NCBI RefSeq assembly: GCF_000722875.1
Contig: NZ_JFHR01000016.1
Coordinates: 1 to 64,000 of the forward strand
Direction of reading: 5' to 3'
Length of the DNA stretch: 64,000 bases
Origin: Sphingobium chlorophenolicum
GTDB taxonomy: Bacteria > Pseudomonadota > Alphaproteobacteria > Sphingomonadales > Sphingomonadaceae
The translations under genes and the position numbers were made by a program. Positions 1-9,121 of this stretch are shown here, piece by piece. Within the stretch, counting starts at the first letter, position 1; each line of letters begins with the position of its first letter. The notes under the pieces are model-generated. The model was not told the origin of the DNA. It made no database searches and was given only the letters and a program-made list of their open reading frames with translations.

Positions 1-86
1 GCCGAACGGCCTCGGTCCCCAACTTTACCGGGAAGCACGGGGCGAACCCGCTCCCACTGCTCGTCGCTTAATCCGTGTCGATCCAA
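1..86 (-). mobile_element. IS5-family transposase, 5' end only
   Basis: Reading leftward, the frame from about position 86 gives LDRHGLSDEQWERVRPVLPG followed by KVGDRGRS, the N-terminal signature of IS5-family (IS427/IS1031-like) transposases. No ATG is available; a TTG at 84-86 is the likely start, and the same frame is open back to a stop near 141. Only about 28 residues are inside the window, so the catalytic DDE part and the far end of the element are not seen. The element lies directly downstream of a gene start at 288 and probably interrupts it; the exact terminal inverted repeat could not be fixed. Confidence 0.7.
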
Positions 87-139
87 GATGGCGCTCCCTT
101 CGCCAGTCTTGAATCCGATCCGCGCGGAAAAAGGAATCC

Positions 140-288
140 CTTAAATGTCCACACGCCTTAGGCCAATGCAGGACAGGAGCACGCGGCCACTCCACGAAGC
201 TCCTTGCAAGCTTGTCGAGAGTTTCGTCGATCTGGTCTTGTGAAAGGTGAACAGGCTGGGCCGATTCCGGCCGGGTTGCTGTAACCAT
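140..288 (-). pseudogene. 5' fragment of a gene interrupted by the IS element (possible alpha/beta hydrolase)
   Basis: An ATG at 286-288 is preceded by a good ribosome binding site (GGAGGG about 6 bases upstream) and encodes roughly 47-50 residues. The stretch LARSFVEWPRAPVLHWPKA resembles the N-terminus of sphingomonad alpha/beta hydrolases (pattern RAPVLH-P---G), but the fragment is too short for certainty. The reading frame then runs into the transposase region and loses similarity after about position 145, so the gene is most likely inactivated by the insertion. What is seen: start, RBS, plausible protein. Inferred: family and disruption. Confidence 0.4.
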
Positions 289-360
289 CGTGCTTCCCTC
301 CAGATGTGTTCCCGTCTGCCGTGCCGCCTGACGATCCAGCGGCACAGGGCTACCTTGCAC

Positions 361-927
361 CGCTTAATCCGGCATCGCTTTCAAAGCGTCGCGCCCTTCA
401 CCGCTGAAACCCTGCTACTTCATTTCGATTTACGCTTTGGCGGCCCCGCATAGGGTTGCTCTGCGGGTTCGATTCCCGAGACCCGGGCGCTATAACGCCA
501 CGACGTTAAGCGGGTTCCGGCATAATCCGGAAACAACCAGGTTTTGCGCAAACGACAGCGAGACTTACGCAACTGGCATAAAGATCAGTAATTTTAACGT
601 CTTAGTTGACCCATATCGACGCCGGCATGATCAGATTCATTGCACCCGTCCAAGACAGCAGAATTGACAAAGGGCAAAACGGCCGTATAAAAGACTCATT
701 AGTCGAAATACCGACACATTATTCAATTAATGTCCTTTGAGGCGCATCGGCGTCGGGCTTCTGCATCGGTGCGCGCGCGCTTTGAGCGGATGCCGCCCTA
801 CAATGCACGTCGGATTCCGCCTGAGAAAAGGCGAACATGCCAGCCTCAGCGGATTTGCGGGCGGAACCCATCATCACAGCGGGATGGCCCCATCCCGCCG
901 TTAAACTACCAACCAGGAGAGGCAAGA
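361..927. other. Gene-free stretch holding the promoter of the NTF2-like gene
   Basis: I see no convincing gene here. It contains a hairpin at 445-467 (CCCGCA/TGCGGG), a strong sigma-70-like promoter at 664-691 and a long leader of about 230 bases before the ATG at 928. The segment 725-925 has open frames but no codon or family signal; it is best read as untranslated leader. Confidence 0.5.
664..715 (+). promoter_or_regulatory. Promoter and candidate operator upstream of the NTF2-like gene
   Basis: TTGACA at 664-669 and TATAAA at 686-691 are separated by 16 bases, close to a consensus sigma-70 promoter. Just downstream lies GTCGAAATACCGAC (702-715), an inverted repeat with 4-base arms that would sit around the transcription start. 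A similar GTCGAAATA word occurs in the promoter of the receptor gene at 18.4 kb. Confidence 0.5.
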
Positions 928-1371
928 ATGACGACTACAAGCACTGACAGCCCCAATGTTAAGCTGGCGAAGGAATATTTCGTTCGTGCTGATGCGCAAA
1001 GGCCGGATCTTCTTGAGCTCTTCCACCCGGAATTTGAAATGTATTTCCCGAAGCTCGGATTCGCCCACGGACCGGGCGCCTTCATGGAGATGGCGTCAGG
1101 CTTCGCGGGTGAGATGGCCTCGATCAACCATGACTTTGAAAATTATCTTTTTATCGAGAATGGCTCCCACGTTGTCGCCGAAGGCACATCGAGCGGCGCA
1201 ATGACCGACGGCAGGACCTGGAAGGCCGGCGAGACACCGGGAGGCCGCTTCTGCAACGTCTTCCAGATCAAGGATGGCCTCATCAAGAGCGTGCACGTCT
1301 ATCTCGATCCGGACTATGTCGGCGACGATGAGGCGCGTTTCCGGTGGGGCCGCGAGGGCCGCAGCTGGTAG
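928..1371 (+). CDS. SnoaL/NTF2-like protein
   Basis: A 147-residue protein of the SnoaL-like/NTF2 fold, the family of small cone-shaped barrels that includes ketosteroid isomerase, SnoaL cyclases and hydratase-like enzymes. The start at 928 has an AGGAGA site eight bases upstream and is chosen over longer open frames that lack a site. The N-terminal helix (LAKEYFVRADAQRPDLLELF) and the following F-P-E-F-E-M-Y-F-P strand are typical. Substrate cannot be read from sequence. It is transcribed alone, toward the thioesterase gene, from its own promoter near 664. Three further members of the same broad fold occur in the window, suggesting this fold serves the catabolic pathway rather than housekeeping. 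Confidence 0.75.
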   Translation: MTTTSTDSPNVKLAKEYFVRADAQRPDLLELFHPEFEMYFPKLGFAHGPGAFMEMASGFAGEMASINHDFENYLFIENGSHVVAEGTSSGAMTDGRTWKAGETPGGRFCNVFQIKDGLIKSVHVYLDPDYVGDDEARFRWGREGRSW

Positions 1372-1424
1372 TTTTCGAAGCAGATGGCATTATCTGCCTA
1401 TTTAGAAAACGCGAAAAAATACGG

Positions 1425-1456
1425 CATCTTCCGATCACCATGATCGGAAGATGTTT
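1425..1456. terminator. Perfect 13-bp hairpin between convergent genes
   Basis: CATCTTCCGATCA and its exact complement TGATCGGAAGATG are separated by CCA (1425-1453), followed by TTT. Placed between the convergent NTF2-like and thioesterase genes, it can terminate both directions. Confidence 0.7.
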
Positions 1457-1516
1457 CAGCGCCAGGATGCACGCAGGTCGCAAATCCATCCTGACGTTCG
1501 CACGAACTGACAGGCT

Positions 1517-2011
1517 CTATGGCAATATAGCTGGCCCGCAGCTTTCGCGATACGCCAACAGCGCCTCCTCAATCGAGTGGGGCAGCGGCACGCTTCGGAA
1601 ACTGCTATCGACCAGAATGGGCGACAATCGACCGACAAAGCGCGATTCTTCGGATGGAGACCGGGCAATGATCACAAGATCGAAGGTGCGGTTGCGGACG
1701 GCCTCCACATAGACGGTCATATCGAACAGGTCGTCGGGGCGAAGTGTGTTATGGAATTCCAGCGAAAGCGCCTTCATCGGCGTCGCCAGATGCGTACCAT
1801 CCTTCGCAATCATCTTGTCGGACAATAAAATTCGCGTGAACCAGGAATAAGCCGCCGCCAGATAGTCCGCAAACCGGGGTGTATAGACGACCTGGGCGGG
1901 ATCACACTCCCCCCATCGCACCCGACGCCGGACGGTGACGGGGGCCCTGCATATAAGCCGCTCGTCAATAAATTGATCAAGCGATGCTGAAGAATCCGGA
2001 ACCCCGCTCAT
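1517..2011 (-). CDS. Acyl-CoA thioesterase, hot-dog fold (4-hydroxybenzoyl-CoA thioesterase type)
   Basis: A 164-residue hot-dog thioesterase that would hydrolyse an acyl- or aroyl-CoA in the cytoplasm. The motif VRWGECDPAQVVYTPRFADY near residue 30 contains the conserved Asp of the 4HBT family (D-P-A-x-x-V-Y). The ATG at 2011 has AAGGA upstream and is preferred over a longer open frame starting at 2083. It lies 141 bases downstream of a thiolase gene on the same strand, so the two may be co-transcribed: a thiolase followed by a thioesterase suits release of CoA from a cleavage product. The ring or chain specificity is unknown. Confidence 0.8.
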   Translation of the reverse strand: MSGVPDSSASLDQFIDERLICRAPVTVRRRVRWGECDPAQVVYTPRFADYLAAAYSWFTRILLSDKMIAKDGTHLATPMKALSLEFHNTLRPDDLFDMTVYVEAVRNRTFDLVIIARSPSEESRFVGRLSPILVDSSFRSVPLPHSIEEALLAYRESCGPAILP

Positions 2012-2152
2012 TCGATTTTTTCCTTGCCTGACCCCGCCGACGGCGGCAATCAACCGATCAAAGGCCAGGTGTTCATAAGCCAACCGCCAGCCTCCCTCAC
2101 CTTTAGCAGACTATTGCGCCCGGGTGAGGAGGAGACTGACGCCCGACGGCAG

Positions 2153-3325
2153 CTACAGCACTTCGAACAGACCGGCAGCGCCCATTCCGCCGCCGACGCA
2201 CATGGTGACGACGACATGGCGCGCGCCGCGCCTTTTGCCCTCGATCAACGCATGGCCGACCATGCGAGAGCCCGACATTCCATAAGGATGCCCGATGGAG
2301 ATCGCGCCGCCGTTCACATTCAGGAGTTCGTCGGGGATGCCGAGCCTGTCGCGACAGTAGAGCACCTGCACGGCAAACGCCTCATTAAGCTCCCAAAGCC
2401 CGATATCGTCCATCTTTAGGTTGAATCGCTGAAGCAGCCGAGGCACGGCGAACACCGGACCGATGCCCATCTCATCGGGCTTGGTGCCCGCGACCGCCAT
2501 CCCGATATAACGACCAAGCGGCTGCAGGCCCCGCTTTTCGGCGAGCGCAGCTTCCATGACCACGCAGGCCGAAGCGCCATCGGACAGCTGGCTGGCGTTA
2601 CCCGCAGTGATGACCCCATCGTTGCGCACCGGCTTGAGCCCGGAAAGCCCTTCAAGGCTTGTGTCGGCGCGATTTCCTTCGTCCTTTGAGAGGGTAATCT
2701 CGCGCTCGGAGACAGCGCCCGTCTCCTTGTCCTTGACCAGCATTCGCGCGGTGAACGGCACGACTTCCTGATCGAAGCGACCCGCCACCTGTGCCGCGGC
2801 AGTACGCTGCTGCGACTGCAGCGCATAGGCATCCTGCCGGTCCCGGCCGATGCCGTAGCGGCTGGCGACGATCTCTGCCGTGTCAAGCATCGGCATGTAC
2901 ACATCCGGCGCAATGTCGAGCAAAGCGGGATCTTCGTCGACCCGCAATTCCTTTGTCTGCACCAGCGAAATGGACTCGACGCCGCCTGCGACAATCACAT
3001 CCATGCGGTCGGTGACGACCTGCTTGGCGGCCGTGGCGATCGCCACCAGCCCGGACCCGCATTGGCGGTCGATCGTGACGCCGGCCACTGACACCGGCAG
3101 TCCCGCGCGCAAAGCCGCCGTCCGACCGATTGTCTGCTGGAAACCCTGCGGCAGGGCGCTGCCCAGAATGCAGTCCTCGATCTCGCCAGGGTCAACGCCG
3201 GCGCGTTCCACCGCAGCCGTGATCGCGGCGGCGGCCAGCGACGGCGAGGGTAGATTATTGAACGCCCCCCGATAGGCGCGCCCGATGGCGGTACGAGCCG
3301 TCGATACGATTACAGCATCGCGCAT
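2153..3325 (-). CDS. Thiolase (acetyl-CoA acyltransferase), copy 1
   Basis: A 390-residue thiolase that cleaves a 3-ketoacyl-CoA with CoA, or condenses two acyl-CoAs. All catalytic elements are present: nucleophilic Cys89 in DRQCGSG, the NEAF motif in [12 protein letters not shown], the GHP motif in [12 protein letters not shown], and the second Cys in [13 protein letters not shown] close to the C-terminus. The start at 3325 follows GAGGAG at a good distance; the longer frame upstream has no site. It lies downstream of a TonB-dependent receptor (120 bases apart, same strand) and upstream of a thioesterase. It is very similar along its whole length to the thiolase at 13372-14544, especially over the last 140 residues, pointing to a duplicated pathway module. 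Confidence 0.9.
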   Translation of the reverse strand: MRDAVIVSTARTAIGRAYRGAFNNLPSPSLAAAAITAAVERAGVDPGEIEDCILGSALPQGFQQTIGRTAALRAGLPVSVAGVTIDRQCGSGLVAIATAAKQVVTDRMDVIVAGGVESISLVQTKELRVDEDPALLDIAPDVYMPMLDTAEIVASRYGIGRDRQDAYALQSQQRTAAAQVAGRFDQEVVPFTARMLVKDKETGAVSEREITLSKDEGNRADTSLEGLSGLKPVRNDGVITAGNASQLSDGASACVVMEAALAEKRGLQPLGRYIGMAVAGTKPDEMGIGPVFAVPRLLQRFNLKMDDIGLWELNEAFAVQVLYCRDRLGIPDELLNVNGGAISIGHPYGMSGSRMVGHALIEGKRRGARHVVVTMCVGGGMGAAGLFEVL

Positions 3326-3445
3326 CCGAGATATCTCCTCACAATTCGACGTTAAAGCGGCCGCAAGCGATTGCGGACGCGAGTTGGTTTGGAACATCGC
3401 AAGACCCCGCCCACCGGGCGGGACCATGACCTTAATCGACGGGAA

Positions 3446-5941
3446 TCAGAAATTATATCCGACGGTGACGCCGTAGGTTGCCGGCTCTCCTGTGAAGCGG
3501 ATGATCGTGTCCAACGTGCGCGTAATTGCAGGTGTATAATATTTATTGGTGATATTGCGTCCCCAAGCGCTCAGGTTCCACTTGTCGTCGGCGGACTTGA
3601 GCCCAAGCCGCACGTTGAACAGCGTATAGGGTCGAAGCGAGAACGCCGGGTCATTGTAGGTCACCGATGCGGAAGGAGCGATGTCTACCGGCCGGTTCAC
3701 GTCGGCAGGAGTGAGCGTGCTCTTCGTCCGGCTCTGATATGTCGTGGAGCCGCCGATGAACGCATTGAGGTTCCCGGATACCGCAAAATCATACTGGGCA
3801 TCTATGGATGCTGAGTATTTGGGTGTGAACGGAAACTGGCTTCCAGTGATCGGGATGAGCGCATCGTCATTATGCGCGCGGGCCGGATAAGTCGCATAAT
3901 CTGTTCCATCCGGGTTTTTGAGGATGCGGGAATTGATATAAGTCCCCGTTGCATTGATGGTCAGTCCTGAAATCGGCCGCCAGAAAGTCTGAAGTTCAAG
4001 TCCCCAGATCCTGGAGCGGGGAATGTTCAGCAACTGCTCAAGCTGCCCGAAGATTGTCACGACGCGGCCGCGGATTTGCTTGTCGCGATAGTCGTAATAG
4101 AAGCCCGCGCCGTTGATTTGCAGCGTGCGATTGGCAAGCGACGCCTTGAAGCCAGCCTCATATGCAGTCAGCTTTTCCTGCGTGACCGGCAGAAGCTGGC
4201 TCGACAGGTTCGCGCCGGTGCGCGGGAAGCTGCCTGCCTTGAAGCCGCGACTTACATTCGCATAAAGCATGGTGTCGTCGCCAAACGGCTTCCAGTTGGC
4301 GCCAAAGCGCCACGACACGTTGTTCTCCTTGAGCGTGTTGACATATTCTCCGCTCGTGTAGAGTTCGCTGGGCGGAGTTTCCGGAGTATTCAGCAATGTC
4401 GCACATTCGCCGGGCGCAGTCGTCGGCGTGATGCCCAGCGCAAACTGTTGGATCGCGCCGAAGAGGGATGCGATATCGCCCTTGCCGCTATCCGCCGTGC
4501 ACCCGCGAAACCGTATCCGGTTATCAGTATAGCGCACCCCGCCATAGATCGTCAGGGCGGGAGTCAGTTCGAACTCTGCGTTGGCGAACGCGGCGATGGA
4601 TCTAGTCCTGGTAAAAGCCTGATTGATGTCGTCGGTGAAAGTACCGAAGCCGGGGATAAGGAACCCGCCACCATCGACATTGAGCAGCGCAAATTCTATA
4701 TCGTCCACGCTGCTCCGCTGGTAATTTCCTCCAAAGGACCAGTTCAGCCTTTTGTCGATCGCGGTGCCCGACAAACGAAGCTCCTGCGAGAAATCGTCTA
4801 TATTTCCATAAAGATGGTTGAGCAGATCGAGCGCGGCAGTACCGTCGCCATCGTTGAGACTGTCCCGACGCAGATGCGAATAGGCGCTGATCGACGTAAG
4901 GGTCACGTCCGGCGTGATATCGAGTTCCGCACGCAGCGACGTCTGAATGAAGTCATCGTCGCGACGCAATCTCGCGCCCTCATCCCAGTCGGCGATGCGA
5001 GGATTCTTGTAGAGGCCCTTCTGCAAATTGGTCGAAATATCCAAGAGGGGACCGACCGGCTGGCCGTTGACGCGCTCGACATCGTCGACTGACTGCGCAG
5101 CCGGCGTATCCGATTTGTCGATCCAACCGTGCACCATCAGGCTCAGGCGCAAGGTTTCAGCTGGTTCCGCCTCTACAATGAGGCGCCCGCGGGTAAACCG
5201 TTGATCGCCAAGACGATCGGACGGCCGTGTCGCACTCTTCTGCCATGCGCCGCCTTGCGTCGTGGCCAGCGCCAGACGCGCCGTCACACCCTCGGCGATC
5301 GGGCCGCTAATGAAGGCGTCGCCATCGAACCTGCCGAACCGCGCGTAGGAAGCGTTTACGCCCGCCTTGAAATCGCTGGTTGGCTTGGCGGCGATATAAT
5401 TCACCAGACCGCCCGTCGAGTTCTGACCGAAAACCGTGCCCTGCGGTCCTTTCAGCACTTCGACCCGCTCAAGGTCCATCGGCGCGCCACGCGCCATGAT
5501 CGGGTAAACCAGTGGCACCTGATCGACATACATGCTGACCGTCGTCGTAGCCGCAAGGCTGCTGTCGTAAAAGCCGACGCCGCGCAAGGTGTAGCTCGGC
5601 GAGTCGAACTGGGTCCTGGTGACAGTAAGGCTCGGCACAACGCCGGCGAGATCTTCCGGCCGCGTGACGCCACGATTCGCGATTTCGTCCGCACCGATCG
5701 CGCTGATCGACAGCCCGACGTCATTGAGGTTCTGCGCACGCTTCTGCGCGGTCACGACGATATCCGCTACACCGCCGCGCCCCGCCGCCGCAGACTCCTG
5801 CGTGTCGGCCGGTGCGCCGACGGAATTGTCACGGCTGCTCTGAGCACTCGCCACCGCCATCGTCGCCGGCAACGCCAAGGCAATCACGCCCACGCCCGCG
5901 ACCAGCCGTGCCTTCGAAATACCTGCAAGATGGCGCCCCAT
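3446..5941 (-). CDS. TonB-dependent outer-membrane receptor 1
   Basis: An 831-residue TonB-dependent receptor, energised from the inner membrane, for uptake of an unknown ligand. A signal peptide spans roughly residues 1-33, ending in VASAQ. The plug begins with GGVADIVVTAQKRAQNLNDV and contains DLERVEVLKGPQGTVFGQNS; the beta-barrel occupies the rest and ends in the typical aromatic residue (GVTVGYNF). The start at 5941 has AAGGGAGAGA upstream and gives the complete signal peptide. Three of the four receptors in the window, this one and those at 18589 and 38015, share the plug pattern DLERVEVLKGPQGT..GQ.(S/A)TGG..N.IAAKPT and form a clade. Presence beside thiolase and oxidoreductase genes suggests the ligand is the catabolic substrate rather than iron. 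Confidence 0.92.
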   Translation of the reverse strand: MGRHLAGISKARLVAGVGVIALALPATMAVASAQSSRDNSVGAPADTQESAAAGRGGVADIVVTAQKRAQNLNDVGLSISAIGADEIANRGVTRPEDLAGVVPSLTVTRTQFDSPSYTLRGVGFYDSSLAATTTVSMYVDQVPLVYPIMARGAPMDLERVEVLKGPQGTVFGQNSTGGLVNYIAAKPTSDFKAGVNASYARFGRFDGDAFISGPIAEGVTARLALATTQGGAWQKSATRPSDRLGDQRFTRGRLIVEAEPAETLRLSLMVHGWIDKSDTPAAQSVDDVERVNGQPVGPLLDISTNLQKGLYKNPRIADWDEGARLRRDDDFIQTSLRAELDITPDVTLTSISAYSHLRRDSLNDGDGTAALDLLNHLYGNIDDFSQELRLSGTAIDKRLNWSFGGNYQRSSVDDIEFALLNVDGGGFLIPGFGTFTDDINQAFTRTRSIAAFANAEFELTPALTIYGGVRYTDNRIRFRGCTADSGKGDIASLFGAIQQFALGITPTTAPGECATLLNTPETPPSELYTSGEYVNTLKENNVSWRFGANWKPFGDDTMLYANVSRGFKAGSFPRTGANLSSQLLPVTQEKLTAYEAGFKASLANRTLQINGAGFYYDYRDKQIRGRVVTIFGQLEQLLNIPRSRIWGLELQTFWRPISGLTINATGTYINSRILKNPDGTDYATYPARAHNDDALIPITGSQFPFTPKYSASIDAQYDFAVSGNLNAFIGGSTTYQSRTKSTLTPADVNRPVDIAPSASVTYNDPAFSLRPYTLFNVRLGLKSADDKWNLSAWGRNITNKYYTPAITRTLDTIIRFTGEPATYGVTVGYNF

Positions 5942-6064
5942 CACTCTCTCCCTTGACCACCCACGCTTTTTTCCGCGTCGGGGATTTTCGCTCAAATGCT
6001 GCGGCAAACCGCCTGTCCTCATGGCCCGCCAGCGCAGCTGACGAAGAGGCGTGAACAGCTCGCC

Positions 6065-6103
6065 CAACAATCATTGTTGTAAAGATTTTTACTGATATGT
6101 CAA
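6065..6103 (-). promoter_or_regulatory. Promoter with palindromic operator, receptor 1
   Basis: On the minus strand TTGACA (6098-6103) and TACAAC (6076-6081) are 16 bases apart. A perfect palindrome CAACAAT-C-ATTGTTG (6065-6079) overlaps the -10 element, a position suited to repression of the receptor gene that starts at 5941. Confidence 0.5.
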
Positions 6104-6233
6104 TAAACCGTATGCAGCGTCAATTGGGTACCCTGTATCACCTGGCGACGGGGCTCGCCTTAATTCGGGCTGGAGGGCCGACGGCCGCATGTTTCGCTGC
6201 GGCGGCGGAATGGATATCGCACCTGGCCCGGGC

Positions 6234-6770
6234 TCAGCCTCGGTTGGCCTGCCGCGCCGCCTCGAAATTTTCTTCTGTGAATATCTTTGAGCTCAGTTCC
6301 GACAGCGCGGGATCATGCACGTCCAGGATGCCGGAATTGCCATCAACCCATTGAAAATCATGCTTATACCGGTCGATCAGCCAATCCGGATCGCGCCGGA
6401 TGAGGTGGAAATCATACCATCCATATTGTGTATTGTGAGACACGCCGATATCTGTGGCCGCCCAGTGCCGCGCCGTCATGTAAACCACGGCGTGGGCCCG
6501 ATCGCCGTCAAATGTAATATTGAAATTGGTATAAGTATGATGACGCCTCACCGGCGAGAGGGCGCGTTCCACCATTTCGACCCACAGATCCGCGTCGATA
6601 CGCACTTCGTCCTGTCCCAGGAGGCGCTTGAAATCGACGCCTATCCGATCAGTGAAGCATGACCGCCATCCCTGCCAATCGCCAAGGTCGAGGCTGCGGC
6701 CAAAATGCAGAAGGCGTTTCGTGACGACCCGCTCATCCCAGAGCATGCTGAGTTTGTCTTCACCAGTCAT
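6234..6770 (-). CDS. SnoaL-like domain protein
   Basis: A 178-residue protein of the SnoaL_4 type, related in fold to the beta subunit of ring-hydroxylating dioxygenases and to scytalone-dehydratase-like proteins. The N-terminal helix V(T)KRLLHFGRSLDLGDWQGWRSCFTD and the His pair RRHHTYTNFNI are typical of this group. The start at 6770 has GGGGAAGGAC upstream. It precedes the pirin gene's 3' end by about 100 bases on the same strand, and no alpha subunit is present, so a role as a lone dehydratase, isomerase or hydratase is more likely than as an oxygenase subunit. Function not determined. Confidence 0.75.
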   Translation of the reverse strand: MTGEDKLSMLWDERVVTKRLLHFGRSLDLGDWQGWRSCFTDRIGVDFKRLLGQDEVRIDADLWVEMVERALSPVRRHHTYTNFNITFDGDRAHAVVYMTARHWAATDIGVSHNTQYGWYDFHLIRRDPDWLIDRYKHDFQWVDGNSGILDVHDPALSELSSKIFTEENFEAARQANRG

Positions 6771-6871
6771 GTCCTTCCCCCATTGTACGCGACGCGCAGC
6801 GCGCAAGCGGGCGATCCGCCGACCTTGTCGACACGCACCGCTGGAACAGGCCGTTGTTCATCGACAGTTTC

Positions 6872-7750
6872 TTATCGAAATACGGGCGTTGCGCCCGAAA
6901 CCTGCCGACCCCCACCCGTTTTGATCAGCCGGCCGTGGAGATCGGCGATATGGCGCTGACCGATTGCCAGCGCCGCATCCGACGTGTGGACCGAATGGGA
7001 CCCCAGATGGAGTTCATGATCGTGCGGCCGGGCAGAACCGATAACGAAAACTGCCGGCCCTTCCCCATGCGCCACGATAGTGACAGGCTGCGGTCCAGCC
7101 GCCAGCGCCGCCAGTTCCCCCTCCTCAATGACCTCGGGAATGGAAACCGAGCCTCTGCTCATGGCGATAAAGCCAACCTCCTGGCCGTCGGGCGGCACGA
7201 ACTCCCAACTATCTCCCGGTTTTAGCGTCACCAGAAGGTAGGTTATGCCCTCAGGCGAGCGCACCGGGCTGCGCGATCCGGCATATTGCCCCAATATGAT
7301 GGTGGCTGGGTGCACCGTTGGGATGTCCTGCGCCTCGATATACTGGCTTTCCGCAGCGGCGGTTTCCAGTTCAGGCGGCAGCGCGACCCAGAGCTGGAAA
7401 CCCCGAACCGCATCGGATGCGCCGGCGGACATCTCCTGGCCGTGCCAGACGCCCCTCCCCGCCCTCATCCACTCCACGCCACCATATTCAATGGTACCGG
7501 AGCCCGAATCAACGTCATCGAAGCGGAGATCGCCTTCGGTGAGGATAGTTACTGTTGCAATCCCGCTGTGCGGATGGATCGGCATCGTGCCGACCGCCCT
7601 TGCACTGAACGCGAATAGGTCCAGGAAAACGAATGGCTTCAGGATCTGGCCGAAGTCCGAAGGACTCATCAGGCGGGTTATGCCGCCATGACCAGACCCG
7701 CGCGTCCGGGCGACAACGGTTTTCTGCTGGTGTTGCTGCTCGTACATCAT
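6872..7750 (-). CDS. Pirin family protein
   Basis: A 292-residue bicupin of the pirin family. The metal-binding signature is visible: IHPHSGIATVTILTEG, then GGVEWMRAGRGVWHGQEM with the third His and a carboxylate after it. Some pirins show quercetinase activity and others act as transcriptional cofactors or stress proteins; the sequence does not decide. The start chosen (first of two adjacent ATGs, 7748-7750) follows AGGAAGG; the longer open frame upstream has no site. It is flanked on the same strand by an 85-residue orphan gene and an SDR upstream and by a SnoaL-like gene downstream, so a four-gene unit 8961-6234 is plausible. Confidence 0.88.
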   Translation of the reverse strand: MMYEQQHQQKTVVARTRGSGHGGITRLMSPSDFGQILKPFVFLDLFAFSARAVGTMPIHPHSGIATVTILTEGDLRFDDVDSGSGTIEYGGVEWMRAGRGVWHGQEMSAGASDAVRGFQLWVALPPELETAAAESQYIEAQDIPTVHPATIILGQYAGSRSPVRSPEGITYLLVTLKPGDSWEFVPPDGQEVGFIAMSRGSVSIPEVIEEGELAALAAGPQPVTIVAHGEGPAVFVIGSARPHDHELHLGSHSVHTSDAALAIGQRHIADLHGRLIKTGGGRQVSGATPVFR

Positions 7751-7867
7751 GTCGACCACCTTCCTGCCCTTGGCATCGCTCCATGCGCCGGTAATAAGAA
7801 TGGTCCGTACGGAATGGGCCAGGCACATCTGTCCGCAGGACGGCGTGCAGAAAACGGACGAAGCAGT

Positions 7868-8125
7868 TCAGCCGACCTCATCATTCTCGATACGCAACGT
7901 GTCGCGGCCATATTCCGCAATGCGCCCCTCAATGCCCCCACTAAGGCAGGTATACCAGACCGCTGGCTTGAATCCGCACGCCCGCCGATCCAGCAGCAGA
8001 TCCAGTTCACTGGAGATGGTAATGTAGCCCTTGCGGCAGTCGCTGACGCTTACCCCTTCCTGGCTGCGCGCATAGCACACCAGACCGGAAAATTCGGGCA
8101 CGTCTATGACATATAATTTCGGCAT
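7868..8125 (-). CDS. Small conserved-looking protein of unknown function
   Basis: An 85-residue protein starting MPKLYVIDVPEFSGLVCYAR, with a clear AGAGGGA site upstream of the ATG at 8125. It has no signal peptide or membrane segment and contains four cysteines, among them VSVSDCRKGYITI and WYTCLSGG. I do not recognise the family. It lies between an SDR gene (98 bases upstream) and the pirin gene (117 bases downstream), all on the minus strand, which suggests it is part of that transcription unit. It could be a small binding or cofactor protein. Confidence 0.6.
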   Translation of the reverse strand: MPKLYVIDVPEFSGLVCYARSQEGVSVSDCRKGYITISSELDLLLDRRACGFKPAVWYTCLSGGIEGRIAEYGRDTLRIENDEVG

Positions 8126-8223
8126 GTCAGTTCCCTCTGATCAGCCTGCGAACTGCCAGGGCCGGTGCGTGCAGTGCGCTCCTGCCACATGATACACGGC
8201 TGCGCCATCGGGCCTGGCCGACC

Positions 8224-8961
8224 TCAAGATATCTTGTACATACCGCCATCGACCACGACGGCTTGCCCCGTCATGAAGGCGGCATCGTCACTTGTGAGGA
8301 ACACGACCGGTCCGGCAATATCCTCTGGATCGGCAAAACGCTTGATCGCCTGCTGCATCCATACTTCGCGCTTGAACTCGTCGGGCACGACAGCCGTAGC
8401 GGGGGTATTGGTGATGGACGGAAGCACCGCGTTTACGGTTATGCCGTCCCCGCCGAGGTCGTTTGCAAGCCCCCGGACGAAGCCGATCACACCCATCTTG
8501 CTGGCCATATAGTGGCTCAACCCCTGCTGCGGCACACCGATCGAGTTTGAGGAGATGTTGACGAAACGGCCCCACTTATTCTGTCGCATCAGCGGGATGA
8601 AGTGCTTCGCGCTGAGAAAATGAGATTCGAGATTTATTTTGAAAACCGTGCGCCAATCATCAATCGTCATCTCATCAATATGCACAAGAGGCAGGATTCC
8701 CGCGTTATTGACCACGATGTCGCCCCGGCCGAAATTATCGACGGCCGCCTTCGCGATCTTCCCCCAGTCTTCGTCGGACGACACGTCAGCAACTACCGAA
8801 ACGCAGTCGCCCCCGATCAGCTCCGCGGTCTCCGCAGGCTCAACCCGGTCGACAAGCACGAGCGACGCGCCGCGCTCCCCCAGCAATCGCGCGATCGCGC
8901 GGCCAATGCCGCGTCCCGCCCCAGTGACGACCGCCACGCGTCCAGCGTGAGTATTAGACAT
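8224..8961 (-). CDS. Short-chain dehydrogenase/reductase
   Basis: A 245-residue classical SDR, an NAD(P)-dependent alcohol/ketone oxidoreductase. It has the cofactor motif TGAGRGIG near residue 13, NNAG (VVNNAGILP), the catalytic Ser in VNISSNS and the Y-x-x-x-K pair in SHYMASKMG. The C-terminus FMTGQAVVVDGGM is typical. The start at 8961 is preceded by AGAGAGGGC; the longer frame upstream lacks a site. First gene of a probable unit with the orphan, pirin and SnoaL-like genes. Confidence 0.88.
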   Translation of the reverse strand: MSNTHAGRVAVVTGAGRGIGRAIARLLGERGASLVLVDRVEPAETAELIGGDCVSVVADVSSDEDWGKIAKAAVDNFGRGDIVVNNAGILPLVHIDEMTIDDWRTVFKINLESHFLSAKHFIPLMRQNKWGRFVNISSNSIGVPQQGLSHYMASKMGVIGFVRGLANDLGGDGITVNAVLPSITNTPATAVVPDEFKREVWMQQAIKRFADPEDIAGPVVFLTSDDAAFMTGQAVVVDGGMYKIS

Positions 8962-9121
8962 GCCCTCTCTCCTTTGACTTACAGGTTTGATAAACGTCAT
9001 ATGAGTAAGGTCAAGAGCATTTTCCCACTGCATCACCCTTTTCTCGGACGATCCAGGCATGACGAGTCACCGGGGAGGGCGTCGCCCACCCACTCGCCGC
9101 TTTAACGAAGTAGTTTGAGGA

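Noticed and set aside
462..480. tRNA T-arm-like sequence GCGGGTTCGATTCCCGAG, considered as an attachment-site copy
   Set aside because: It does not match the tRNA-Thr 3' end and no cloverleaf or CCA end can be built around it.
4076..5092. A 338-codon plus-strand open frame
   Set aside because: Antisense to TonB receptor 1, no RBS and no recognisable motif.
6234..6770. Ring-hydroxylating dioxygenase beta subunit
   Set aside because: The fold is shared, but no Rieske alpha subunit, ferredoxin or reductase gene is present in the window.
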